Below, piece by piece: positions 47,586 through 56,563 of a DNA stretch of 64,000 nucleotides. The DNA lies in the NCBI GenBank assembly GCA_965261195.1, contig OZ253455.1, positions 3,348,001-3,412,000 of the forward strand. Reading direction: 5' to 3'. A model generated the notes under the pieces. It searched no databases and was not told the DNA's origin. It saw nothing but the letters and a program-made list of their open reading frames with translations. The translations under genes and the position numbers were made by a program. Source of the DNA: Bin87 sp965261195 (lineage in GTDB: Bacteria; Chloroflexota; Dehalococcoidia; Lucifugimonadales; UBA3495). The stretch's first letter is position 1. Each line of letters begins with the position of its first letter.

Positions 47586-50424
47586 GGTCCAACTGGAGCC
47601 ACTTGGCTGCTTGCTGTCCCACAGTGGCCAGGCTTGAGCGCTCGAACGTACAGGTTGGCAGCGCGTTCAGGAAACGGTCGCCGTAGTTGGCGGTTTGGAT
47701 GCGCCGGTCCAGAATCACAACTGCGCCCCGATCCATCTTGTTGCGGATGAGCCGGCCGAAACCCTGGCGGAACCGCAGGACGGCGGTGGGAACCTGAAAA
47801 TCGTTGAAGGGGTTGTTGCACAGATTGCTCCGTGCCTTGACGATGGGATCGCTGGGCACCGGGAAGGGCAACCGGCAGAGCAGAAGGCCCCGCAGGATGC
47901 CGGGATCCATGTCCACGCCTTCCCAGAAACTGGCGGTGCCCAACAGGACTGACCCAGGTTCGGCCCGCAACCGGTCGGTTAGTTGTCGCGGTGTGCCGTC
48001 AATCCCCTGAGCCAACAGCGGAATGCCCTCAGCCCGCAGCAATCCGCGAATCTGGTACGAAGTTTCCCGCAACGCCGCATGGGAGGTGAACAAAGCCATC
48101 ACGTGCCCGTCCAGCGCTTTTGCCATGTTCACGACCACCTGCGCCGTGCCGCGGTTATGGTCGGCCGACCGGCGTGGGTCGGGCAAGTCTTCGGGCACCA
48201 TGAGCAGGGTGTTGCGTTCGTAGTTGAAGGGGCTGTCCACCAGCAGTTCGTCGCTGTCGTCGGGGAATCCGACGCGCTGGCGCAGGAAATCGAAACTGGA
48301 ATCCGCTGCCAGAGTGGCGCTGGTCAACACGACGGATTCCTTTTGCGTGAACAACCGGTCGCTCAATATTGGCCCCACCGACAGCGGCGTGGAATGCAGC
48401 ATGACGTTGCGGCGGACGATGTCCAGCCACTGAATCTGCTCGTGGTCGTAGCGGCCGAATACCGAGGCCAGGGAATCGGAAATCTGGACGATGGCATCAA
48501 TGCTGCTGACCAGTTCTGACGTGGCCGATTCGTCGGGCTGTTTGAAGACTTCCTGCGCTGCCAGCCGTTCCAAGTCCTGCAATGATTTGACGCACTCGTT
48601 GACGAACGCCGCCGACGACTCCCATTCCATCGCCACCGTGCCCCATTCTCGAGACTGACGCACCTTGTCATCAAGAGTCAACGGTTCCCGGTCGTTGTCG
48701 GATTGGCCGATGGCCCCCCGATACAGTGCGGTAATAGCGTCCCAGAGCCGTTCCCAGGCTTGGGCTGCCGTATTGCAGGCTGCGGAGGCGTTGGAGACCG
48801 CATCGCTGGCCCGGGACGCGTTTGGGTCGCCCTGGAGCTGGTGCGCCGCCGCCGTTAGTCGTCCGATAATCCGGTAGACGCTTTCCAGTTCACGCGGCAA
48901 CGCGTCCTGGGGAATCTCAAAACCCAATTGCCGGCTGGCCTCTTCTTCCAGATGGTGAGCTTCGTCGATAACCAACCGTTGGTAGTCCTGCAATACAGTG
49001 CCGCCCACGGCGAGGTCAGCCAGCAGCAGGGCGTGGTTAATCACCAGGATGTGGGCAGATTCGGCGCGCTGGCGAGCCTGCCGCAGGAAACACGGCCCGC
49101 TGCCCCGGAAGGCGGGGCAAACCTCGCCGGTGTCGGCGCAGATGCGCGACCAGGCCCGGAAATCGTTGGAATGCAGGTTCAGGTTAGTACGGTCGCCGCT
49201 GACGGTATCGTCCAGCCACACAGCGGTTTTGCCGATAATCCGCGCTTCGTCTTCGCTCAACGTGTCCGACATACCCAAGTTGTTCCAGCGGTGTAGGCAT
49301 ACGTAGTTGGAGCGGCCCTTCAGTTGCGCGGCCTTTACAACACCGGGATGCAGGATGCCGGCGTCTTCCAGAATGCCGATAACGGCCGGAATGTCCTTTT
49401 CCATCAGTTGCTCTTGCAGGTTGATGGTATTGGTCGACACGACGACCCGTTGCCCGTGGGATGCGGCGTACAGCACCGCCGGCAGCAGGTAGGCGATGCT
49501 TTTGCCGATGCCGGTGCCGCCCTCCACGATTAGCTTGCGTCCCTGATAAATGGCGCGGGTAACGACTTTCAGCATCTCGGCCTGCTGAGGGCGGTCCTCG
49601 AAGCCGGGAAACGCCTGGGCGAATATGCCGTGGGGCGCCAGCAGCTCTTCCACCTGCTGCTCGGTGAGTTCCCGCCGGATGGCTACACCCGGCTGACCCC
49701 CCGCGCCGTCGGACAGCCGGGTGGCCAAGCTCTCCAGGTTCAACCCGTTCAGGCCGACGGGACCGGCCTGGGCCGAATGGCCGATGGCCGAGTTTGCGCC
49801 CACCGCGTGGGGAATCAACCCTTCCAGCAAGTCCGCCACGGTAGCGTTGGCGGTGCGCGCCGCCCGGGCGATGAACGCGACCTTGGCTGCCGGGTACCCG
49901 CAGCCGACTTCCAGCAGCCGGTGAAACACGCCCGCGGTAACCTCGGCATCGGCGCTGGCCCGGTGCGCGTGGGGGTGGGTAAGGCCAAGATATTGCGCCA
50001 GTGCGGACAGGTTGTATTCCGGCGCGTCCGGCAGGAAAATCGACGCCAGATCCCAAGTGTTATAGGTCTGGTTGCTCAGTTCCAGCCGGTGCGATTGCAG
50101 GAAATCAATGTCAAATTTGATGTTGTGCCCGATAATCGGCAAATCACCGATGAACTCGGCGACCTGGCCGGCGATTTGGGCAAAGGATGGGGCCCGTTCC
50201 AGATGAGATGGGTTGATGGAAGTTAGTTGCTGGATGAATTGCGGAATCTTGCGGCCTGGATTGACGAAAGTTTGGTAACGGTCCAGCACCTCACCCCCGC
50301 GAAACTTGACGGCGCCAACCTCGATGATGGTGTCGGAATGGGGATTCAGTCCGGTGGTTTCCAGATCGATGGAAACGAACACCTGTCGGAAGGGGTCCGG
50401 TTGTTGAAATCCTGCTTGTGTCAT
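47569..50424 (-). CDS. dinG: DinG-type helicase fused to a DnaQ-like 3'-5' exonuclease
   Basis: 951 residues. The first ~180 form a DEDDh exonuclease: FVSIDLETTGLNPHSDTII, IGHNIKFDIDFLQSHRL, HAHRASADAEVTAGVFHRL. A superfamily 2 XPD/DinG helicase follows: Walker A in EGGTGIGKSIAYLLPAVLYA, DEAH box VIDEAHHLEEEAS. Four Cys (YVCLHRW, ICADTGEVCPAF, GPCFLRQ) are placed to hold a 4Fe-4S cluster. Motif VI appears in RFRQGFGRLIRNKMDRG. This fused form is common in Firmicutes and Chloroflexi. It likely unwinds damaged forks, R-loops or D-loops. Confidence 0.93.
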   Translation of the reverse strand: MTQAGFQQPDPFRQVFVSIDLETTGLNPHSDTIIEVGAVKFRGGEVLDRYQTFVNPGRKIPQFIQQLTSINPSHLERAPSFAQIAGQVAEFIGDLPIIGHNIKFDIDFLQSHRLELSNQTYNTWDLASIFLPDAPEYNLSALAQYLGLTHPHAHRASADAEVTAGVFHRLLEVGCGYPAAKVAFIARAARTANATVADLLEGLIPHAVGANSAIGHSAQAGPVGLNGLNLESLATRLSDGAGGQPGVAIRRELTEQQVEELLAPHGIFAQAFPGFEDRPQQAEMLKVVTRAIYQGRKLIVEGGTGIGKSIAYLLPAVLYAASHGQRVVVSTNTINLQEQLMEKDIPAVIGILEDAGILHPGVVKAAQLKGRSNYVCLHRWNNLGMSDTLSEDEARIIGKTAVWLDDTVSGDRTNLNLHSNDFRAWSRICADTGEVCPAFRGSGPCFLRQARQRAESAHILVINHALLLADLAVGGTVLQDYQRLVIDEAHHLEEEASRQLGFEIPQDALPRELESVYRIIGRLTAAAHQLQGDPNASRASDAVSNASAACNTAAQAWERLWDAITALYRGAIGQSDNDREPLTLDDKVRQSREWGTVAMEWESSAAFVNECVKSLQDLERLAAQEVFKQPDESATSELVSSIDAIVQISDSLASVFGRYDHEQIQWLDIVRRNVMLHSTPLSVGPILSDRLFTQKESVVLTSATLAADSSFDFLRQRVGFPDDSDELLVDSPFNYERNTLLMVPEDLPDPRRSADHNRGTAQVVVNMAKALDGHVMALFTSHAALRETSYQIRGLLRAEGIPLLAQGIDGTPRQLTDRLRAEPGSVLLGTASFWEGVDMDPGILRGLLLCRLPFPVPSDPIVKARSNLCNNPFNDFQVPTAVLRFRQGFGRLIRNKMDRGAVVILDRRIQTANYGDRFLNALPTCTFERSSLATVGQQAAKWLQLDRAARH

Positions 50425-50488
50425 CTATCCTTACCAATTTCCGCCGGTGTCCCGGCACACTGCCGCATCCGCCTTTGGTGATTCCGCC

Positions 50489-51196
50489 CTAGCTCGGGGC
50501 GCGCAAATTGTAGGGTCGCGGGTCGCCCTGCCGCAATCCTGCAACGGGGTGGAAATCGCCCCGGTGCAGGGCAGTCAGGAACTGGGCCTCGTCAAATATC
50601 TCATCGGGGAATTCGGTTACGAATCGGCCCAACCCGTGGGTGCTGTGGGCGTCGCTGCCGCCGGTTACCGGCAGGTTCAACCGATGTGCCACCTCTGCTG
50701 CGAACCGGTTTTCGTCGTCGGATGTTCCGCCATTGGCAATCTCAACCGCATCGGCCAACTGAAACACCCGGTGCTTCATTGCTTCCGCTGCTTCGGTCGG
50801 GATCGGTTCGGCTGGGTCTGGGTACAGGTACGGGCGGGTGCGGTGGTGCTGGCCAAGCACGCCCCGGAAGGGATGCGCCGAGACGACGAATCCGCCGGCG
50901 CTGTGGGCGGCTTTGCTCAACTCTTCGGCGCGGTGAAATCCGCTCTGGTAGCGGTCAACGCCAAACGCCAGGATGTGGCCCATATCGGTGTCGGCTTCCA
51001 TCGCCCGGATCAGCACGACGTTGTGTTGGGCGGCGAAGGCGGCAAATTCGTGGCGATCCCACGGCCCGGCGTGCTCCGTAATACAAAGGCCGCGCAGGCC
51101 AAGCCGCTCTGCCTCCAATATGAGGTCGTCCGGCGACAGGCTTGAATCAGCGCTTCCCTTGGTCGTGTGTATGTGAAGGTCAAAAAGGCGGGCCAT
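50489..51196 (-). CDS. PHP-domain metal-dependent phosphoesterase
   Basis: A 235-residue PHP domain: LFDLHIHTTKGSADSSLSPD (His-x-His), LCITEHAGPWDRHEF, VSAHPFRGVLGQHH and VTGGSDAHSTHGLG with metal-binding His/Asp/Glu. Homologues hydrolyse phosphoesters such as nucleotide 3',5'-bisphosphates or histidinol phosphate. It is 64 bases upstream of the DinG-like gene on the same strand and may lead its operon. Confidence 0.88.
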   Translation of the reverse strand: MARLFDLHIHTTKGSADSSLSPDDLILEAERLGLRGLCITEHAGPWDRHEFAAFAAQHNVVLIRAMEADTDMGHILAFGVDRYQSGFHRAEELSKAAHSAGGFVVSAHPFRGVLGQHHRTRPYLYPDPAEPIPTEAAEAMKHRVFQLADAVEIANGGTSDDENRFAAEVAHRLNLPVTGGSDAHSTHGLGRFVTEFPDEIFDEAQFLTALHRGDFHPVAGLRQGDPRPYNLRAPS

Positions 51197-51249
51197 GAAC
51201 GCTACCAGTCTAGTCGCACCACCCCCGAAGCGTCAACGAGATAATGTCA

Positions 51250-51397
51250 CTCATGCGTACCCACTTTGTCATTGCGAGCGTAGCGTGGCAATATCGTCGT
51301 CGTAGCAACGGCGGTTCGCTGACGTGTGTTCAACCTCAACGAGATTGCCACGTCGCTATGCTCCTCGCAATGACAGATTAAAGTGGGTACGCGTGAG
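51250..51397. mobile_element. 148-base MITE of a second family with 10-base target duplication
   Basis: Terminal inverted repeats CTCATGCGTACCCACTTT and the complement of CTCACGCGTACCCACTTT (17 of 18 identical), flanked by an exact 10-base duplication GATAATGTCA (51240-51249 and 51398-51407). Internally there are more inverted stretches (TGTCATTGCGAGCGTAGCG and complement). It has no ORF. The rest of the 51197-51589 gap shows only a TATAAT at 51550-51555 that may serve the next gene. Confidence 0.88.
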
Positions 51398-51589
51398 GAT
51401 AATGTCATCAGCCAGCCCGCTTTTGGAGCTGCTCCATTCCCGGCCCTGGCACAAATTTAGCCTGGTCTGAACAGTTGCCCGGCGCTAACCCGGCTGCTTG
51501 CCGGTTTGCGGGGAAACCGAGCGGGGGACGAGGCTAATCGCACCGGGTGTATAATCAGCCCGACTATTGGCAATATCAGCATACGGAAG

Positions 51590-52402
51590 ATGACCACTAC
51601 CACTACAACCCATGACGAGCTGCCACCGGACGTAGCGGTAGTGACTCCGGAAACCGTGGCCAACCGGCGGCAGTTGGAGGCGCAACCGGAGCCTCCTCAG
51701 TCCCCTGACGGCGGGCCGCAACAGCAGGAGGACATCGGTTCGCCGGCAATCACCCGTGGCGGGGTCTCGGTTGATTGGCTGGTTGCCCCGAGCCTGATCG
51801 GCAATCACCTATTGGCAATCGGCAATGCGCGCAACGGCGCCCGGATTGCCAATGTTCTGGCTGGCGAAAGTATCGCATTCACCATTTACCGGGAAAACTT
51901 GGACGATCCGCCGGAGGATCGTTACGAGCAGGTTGTTGCCATTCTGCCACCCCGAAACGATGGCCGCAGCTGGCCGACTGCGCTCCCCTCGGGCGTGCCC
52001 ACAATAACCGCCAACGAGTATGAGGTGGCTGACGGGCGGTTTATGATATTTGCCGCCATGAGCGGATTGCTGCCGGATACCGAACGCCATTTGTTAGTGG
52101 TCACCGGAATTACGCCGGACCATACACCATTCGCGGTCGCCCCGCAGGAAATCGGACGGTATTTGCACAGGCGTCTGCCGGCATTTTCCCTCTGGCAACT
52201 CCTGATGCGCTGGTTGCGGAAGTTGCTGCGTCTGTTGGCGCGGATTCTGTCCCGGATATTGATGCCGGCGGGCGCCGCACTGGCTCTGGCTGTTCTGGTA
52301 CTGGCCGTCGTGGGCGCGATAGTGCTCATCGACCCGGCCTGGATGGGCCTCACCTACATTGATGAGGCCAAGCGGTTTTTTGACTGGCTGCCCTGGCGTT
52401 AG
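51590..52402 (+). CDS. Unknown protein with C-terminal membrane helix
   Basis: 270 residues. The first ~40 are low complexity (Thr/Pro/Gln). The middle (GNHLLAIGNARNGARIANVL, AGESIAFTIYREN, FAAMSGLLPDTERHLLVVTG) looks like a folded beta-rich cytoplasmic domain that I do not recognise. A basic amphipathic stretch (MRWLRKLLRLLARILSRIL) precedes one membrane helix (AGAALALAVLVLAVVGAIVL), with a short aromatic tail after it. The ATG at 51590 follows a TATAAT by 35 bases. It appears to be a single-gene unit. Confidence 0.7.
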   Translation: MTTTTTTHDELPPDVAVVTPETVANRRQLEAQPEPPQSPDGGPQQQEDIGSPAITRGGVSVDWLVAPSLIGNHLLAIGNARNGARIANVLAGESIAFTIYRENLDDPPEDRYEQVVAILPPRNDGRSWPTALPSGVPTITANEYEVADGRFMIFAAMSGLLPDTERHLLVVTGITPDHTPFAVAPQEIGRYLHRRLPAFSLWQLLMRWLRKLLRLLARILSRILMPAGAALALAVLVLAVVGAIVLIDPAWMGLTYIDEAKRFFDWLPWR

Positions 52403-52521
52403 TTGAGGCAGCCGCACCCCGGCAACGGCTCAATCCCTCTAGTCTGTTGCCTCGCGCCATTCTGCTAAAATGCGCCCACGAGCACGGTCCAATAGCGACC
52501 GGCCAGCAGGAGATGATTGAG

Positions 52522-53451
52522 ATGGCAAAAGTAGGGTTTATAGGATTGGGTACGATGGGCGCCAGCATGGCGTACAACTGCCTCCAGGGCGGCAACGACA
52601 TGGTGGTGCATGACATCCGGCGCGAGGCTGCCACCCAGCATCTCGAAGCTGGCGCACAGTGGGCCGACACGCCCCGCGAGGTGGCCGAGGCATCCGATGT
52701 GGTGTTCACCTCGCTACCTGGCCCGGTGGAAGTCGAAGCCGTGTCCATGGGCGAAGACGGCATCATGTCCGGCATGGTCGCTGGCAAGGCTTACTTTGAT
52801 TTGAGCACCAGCTCACCCACCCTCATCCGCCAGATTCACGACCGCGTTGCTGAGCAGGGCATCAGCGTGCTTGATGCTCCGGTTAGCGGCGGCCCGGCCG
52901 GCGCTGCCAGCGGCCGCCTGGCCATCTGGGTTGGCGGCGACAAAGCGATATTCGACCAGCACAAAGCCGTGCTGGATTCCATCGGCGACGCCGCCTACTA
53001 CGTCGGCCCCATCGGGAGCGGCGCCGTCGCCAAGCTGGTGCACAACTGCGCCGGCTACATCGTGCAGACTGCGCTGGCCGAAGTGTTCACCATGGGCATC
53101 AAGGCTGGCGTTGACCCGTTGGCCCTGTTCCTGGCCGTGCGCAAAGGCGCCGGCGGCCGGCGCGGTATGTTCGAGGGCCTAGCCCAGCACTTCCTCATCA
53201 ACGACTACGACCCGCCGGACTTCGCCCTCCGTTTGGCGCGCAAGGACGTTGACCTGGCGGTAGCCGTGGGCCGTGAGTTCGATGTCCCTATGAAACTAGC
53301 CAACACCACCCTGGCCGAACTTACCGAAGCCATCAACCGGGGCTGGGCCGGCCGGGATTCGCGCGTCGCAATGCTCTTGCAGGAAGAAAGGGCCGGGTTG
53401 GAGTTCCACGTTGACCCGGATGAGCTGCGGCAGGCGTTGGAGGCAGAGTAA
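52522..53451 (+). CDS. 3-hydroxyisobutyrate dehydrogenase-like NAD(P) oxidoreductase
   Basis: A 309-residue beta-hydroxyacid dehydrogenase. Cofactor motif VGFIGLGTMGASMAYNCLQG, substrate-binding DAPVSGGPAGAASGRLAIWV, and catalytic Lys in GAVAKLVHNCAGYIVQT. FALRLARKDVDLAVAVG is the C-terminal signature. The ATG at 52522 follows AGGAG by 9 bases. Relatives act on 3-hydroxyisobutyrate, tartronate semialdehyde or glyoxylate/succinic semialdehyde; substrate not fixed. Confidence 0.93.
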   Translation: MAKVGFIGLGTMGASMAYNCLQGGNDMVVHDIRREAATQHLEAGAQWADTPREVAEASDVVFTSLPGPVEVEAVSMGEDGIMSGMVAGKAYFDLSTSSPTLIRQIHDRVAEQGISVLDAPVSGGPAGAASGRLAIWVGGDKAIFDQHKAVLDSIGDAAYYVGPIGSGAVAKLVHNCAGYIVQTALAEVFTMGIKAGVDPLALFLAVRKGAGGRRGMFEGLAQHFLINDYDPPDFALRLARKDVDLAVAVGREFDVPMKLANTTLAELTEAINRGWAGRDSRVAMLLQEERAGLEFHVDPDELRQALEAE

Positions 53452-53484
53452 CGGGCAACTGCAATGCCATAGTAGAGGTTACAC

Positions 53485-54531
53485 ATGGTAGTCAGAGCGA
53501 CGGGCATCAACCCGGCAATGTTGAAGTGGGCACGGGAGCGGGCCGGCTACTCTGTAGAAGAAGTAGCTCGCCGTCGCAGAGTACGACCGGAGCGGGTGGT
53601 GGATTGGGAAGAGGGAAGGGTTTATCCGACTTGGAATCAGTTGGAAAATTTAGCGTACCGGGATTATCACCGTAGCGCTACGTTCTTCTTCCTGAACCAT
53701 CCGCCGGAGGAGCCAACGATATACGCCGAATTCCCACGGTTACCAGCCGGGCAATTCGAAGATTTGCAACCCGATACGTTGTATGCAGTGCGACAGGCCA
53801 GGGCCAGGCAGCATTACTTGGGAGAAATAGTCCCTGCCCGGGAGGTTGTTGATGGAAACATCATGATCGCGTTACGGGGCAAAGCTGATTTCCAGGATCC
53901 GGGCGCATTGGCCGACTTGGTTAAACAGCATATCGGGGACAGCCCGGTCGAACAGTGGAACAAGGTCTCGGCAAACGAATCCACCGCAGGTTGGAGGGAA
54001 TGGGTTGAGGCCGCCGGAGTTTGGGTTTTCATGCGCCGCTTTCAGCAGGAAGATATAACGGGGTTTTGCCTGGCTGATCTTCGGTTTCCGGTAATTTATC
54101 TCAACTACGCACAACCCCAAGATCGCAAAACGGCTACCATCTTGCGCCAGTTTGCGCACCTGCTCTTCGACTTCAACCATATAGAGCGGGTTAACGATGA
54201 GTGCTATCTAAGTGGGTTGTTCGGTGTCGCATTGGATATCGAGAATTTCTGCAACGATTTTGTGAGGGAGTTCGGGGTTCCTGCCGACCGCCGGGAACCG
54301 TTGGCTCCGACCGTAAAATCGCGTATTGGAGGCCCAAATTTCTATGCTTGGCAGGCAATGTGTTTGGGCAGAAAATATCTGCGGGCGGCTTTCCGAGCAT
54401 TTGAAGAAGAGCGGATAGATGAATCTACGTTATCAGCTTCGTTAGGGGTCAAGGTTGATACTCTCGATGGGTTAGAACGATTCGCTTGGTATTCCGGGAT
54501 TGAGAACGATGTTATACATTCTGGATACTAA
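53485..54531 (+). CDS. XRE-type HTH / ImmA-like antitoxin with degenerate metalloprotease motif
   Basis: 348 residues. An N-terminal helix-turn-helix (MLKWARERAGYSVEEVARRR, residues ~11-50) is followed by an ImmA/IrrE-like domain. The zinc motif that should read H-E-x-x-H is RQFAH (in ATILRQFAHLLFDFNH), so two of the key residues are gone. The next gene, a PIN protein, starts inside its 3' end. XRE-ImmA plus DUF4411-type PIN is a known toxin-antitoxin arrangement, and this gene would supply the antitoxin. Region is more A+T rich than its flanks. Confidence 0.85.
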   Translation: MVVRATGINPAMLKWARERAGYSVEEVARRRRVRPERVVDWEEGRVYPTWNQLENLAYRDYHRSATFFFLNHPPEEPTIYAEFPRLPAGQFEDLQPDTLYAVRQARARQHYLGEIVPAREVVDGNIMIALRGKADFQDPGALADLVKQHIGDSPVEQWNKVSANESTAGWREWVEAAGVWVFMRRFQQEDITGFCLADLRFPVIYLNYAQPQDRKTATILRQFAHLLFDFNHIERVNDECYLSGLFGVALDIENFCNDFVREFGVPADRREPLAPTVKSRIGGPNFYAWQAMCLGRKYLRAAFRAFEEERIDESTLSASLGVKVDTLDGLERFAWYSGIENDVIHSGY

Positions 54532-55003
54532 TACGCTGAGTACAATATTTCGCTTTTACTATCGGAATGTTTTCGTAACGTTTTGGTCGTTTTTCGACCG
54601 TATGGTAGCAGAACAACGCGGGGTATCGGTTAGGCAAGTACAGCGTGAACTGGAGGAGCGCTCCGATACGGCTGGCGCCGTAGATTACTTGATGGAGTAT
54701 CATCGTCAGTTTTTTGCCGACAATTCACCTGATGAGCAACGAATAATAAGGGAAATGATAAATAACCCTAATGTCGCCACTGCGGTTTCAAGATGGATCA
54801 GTGAAATAGACCCTGATGAAACTACCCGTGCAGACCCGTATCTGATAGCAAAGGCGAAGTCGGCGGCAGGTCCAACCACCTTAGTTACGGAGGAAAGCCA
54901 AGACCCTACCAAAACTGCCGGCATACCTTACGTCTGCGGACAATTCAATGTGCGCTGCATCAACTTGCAGCAGATGATGGCAGAGCTCGGCTGGCAGTTT
55001 TAG
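54509..55003 (+). CDS. PIN-domain toxin, DUF4411 type
   Basis: 164 residues from ATG at 54509 (in-frame TTG at 54500 also possible). MLYILDTNTLSTIFRFYYR has the first metal Asp, RQVQRELEER and RADPYLIAKAKSAAGPTTLV the middle Glu and Asp, and TEESQDPTKTAGIPYVCGQF the C-terminal end; these match the larger DUF4411 PIN group. It overlaps the ImmA-like gene by 23 bases and is convergent with gcvPB, 5 bases away. Confidence 0.85.
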   Translation: MLYILDTNTLSTIFRFYYRNVFVTFWSFFDRMVAEQRGVSVRQVQRELEERSDTAGAVDYLMEYHRQFFADNSPDEQRIIREMINNPNVATAVSRWISEIDPDETTRADPYLIAKAKSAAGPTTLVTEESQDPTKTAGIPYVCGQFNVRCINLQQMMAELGWQF

Positions 55004-55008
55004 CCCCT

Positions 55009-56481
55009 CTAATCCGCCGCCGCCGGTTCCCACCGCAGCACCGGCCGGCGGGCTGCCGTCGCCTCGTCCAGCCGAGATACCGGGGTGGTGTGCGGCGCGT
55101 GCTGCACCAGTGATGGGTCGGAGGAAGCTTCGCCGTCGATGGCGCGCAGAGCGTCTATGAACGCATCCAGGGTGTCCCTGGTTTCCGACTCGGTCGGCTC
55201 AATCATCAACGCCTCATGCACGATGAGCGGGAAATACATGGTGGGCGCGTGGAATCCGTAATCCAGCAGGCGTTTGGCGACTTCCAGGCCGCTCACGCCC
55301 CGCTCCCGCTGCCGGTCTGCGGAGAACACTACCTCGTGCATGCACGTGCGGTCGTAGGGCAGTGCGTAGGTGTCTTTCAGCGCGTGCATCAGGTAGTTGG
55401 CGTTGAGCACCGCGTTGGCGCTGATTGAAATTAACCCCGCCGCGCCCAGCGTGCGAATGTAAGTGTAGGCCCGCACCAGCACACCAAAGTTGCCGTGAAA
55501 CCCGCTGATTTTGCCGATGCTGTTGGCCGGCTCAACCAGCGCGTACTCGCCCGACTCGGTTCGCTCGACCATTGGCGCGGCCAGATATTCGGCCAGATTA
55601 GCGCCGCAGCACACCGGGCCGGCGCCCGGCCCGCCGCCGCCGTGGGGTGTGCTGAACGTCTTGTGCAGGTTCAGATGGCAGACATCGAAACCCAGCTCCC
55701 CCAGCTTGGTTCGACCGAGCAGAGCGTTCATATTTGCGCCGTCGCCGTAGACCAGCCCGCCGCATTCGTGCACCACGCGGCACACTTCCAGGATGTTGGT
55801 GTCGAACAGGCCCAACGTACTGGGCAGCGTAATCATCACTCCGGCCAGATCATCACCGGCCAACTGGCGCAGCACATCCAGGTCGGTATTGCCGTCAGCG
55901 TCGGAGGGCAGCGTAACCACGTCAAAGCCGGCCATGGCCGCCGATGCCGGGTTGGTGCCGTGGGCGCTATCCGGTATTGCCATCTTCGTGCGCCCAGAGT
56001 CTCCGCGAGCCAGATGGTAGGCCCGCATCATGAGTACGCCGCCCAATTCGCCGTGGGCGCCGGCCAGCGTCGCCAGACTGGTTGCTTGCATCCCGGTGAT
56101 TTCGGTCAGAAAGTCTTGCAATCGGTAAAGCAACTCCAGGGCGCCCTGGGACTGCGCCGCCGGCTGTTGCGGGTGGATGCCGGCGAAACCGGGCAGGAAC
56201 GCCACCTCGTCGTTTATCTTGGGATTGTACTTCATCGTGCACGACCCCAACGGGTAGAAATGGGTGTCGATGCTGAAGTTCAGCTGGCTCAATGCCGTGA
56301 AATACTGCACGACCTCCGGCTCTGAAACCTCGGGCAACGGCAAATCGTCGCGCAGGTAGATCGCGCTGGGGAGTGGCGCCGGCGGTACGTCCAGAGCAGG
56401 CGTAACGACGCCCACCCGGCCCGGTACGCTGCGATCCATCAGCAGTTTGGTTGTGTCGCGGTTTCCGCCTTTTTGCAACAT
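55009..56481 (-). CDS. gcvPB: Glycine dehydrogenase (decarboxylating) subunit 2
   Basis: PLP-dependent P-protein, C-terminal subunit, 490 residues. Seen are HFYPLGSCTMKYNPKINDE near the start and the PLP Lys in HLNLHKTFSTPHGGGGPGAG, preceded by DGANMNALLG. Works with gcvPA, GcvH and GcvT to oxidise glycine to CO2, ammonia and methylene-THF. It follows gcvPA with 82 bases between them. gcvT lies 6.6 kb to the right beyond an accessory block; gcvH is not in view. Confidence 0.96.
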   Translation of the reverse strand: MLQKGGNRDTTKLLMDRSVPGRVGVVTPALDVPPAPLPSAIYLRDDLPLPEVSEPEVVQYFTALSQLNFSIDTHFYPLGSCTMKYNPKINDEVAFLPGFAGIHPQQPAAQSQGALELLYRLQDFLTEITGMQATSLATLAGAHGELGGVLMMRAYHLARGDSGRTKMAIPDSAHGTNPASAAMAGFDVVTLPSDADGNTDLDVLRQLAGDDLAGVMITLPSTLGLFDTNILEVCRVVHECGGLVYGDGANMNALLGRTKLGELGFDVCHLNLHKTFSTPHGGGGPGAGPVCCGANLAEYLAAPMVERTESGEYALVEPANSIGKISGFHGNFGVLVRAYTYIRTLGAAGLISISANAVLNANYLMHALKDTYALPYDRTCMHEVVFSADRQRERGVSGLEVAKRLLDYGFHAPTMYFPLIVHEALMIEPTESETRDTLDAFIDALRAIDGEASSDPSLVQHAPHTTPVSRLDEATAARRPVLRWEPAAAD

Positions 56482-56563
56482 GGTCAGAAGGAACTCCGGT
56501 TAGGTTTGGCAGCCAGCTAGTTTGGCCAGGATTCTCGGCAAATCAGAGTAGATGGACAACCGA

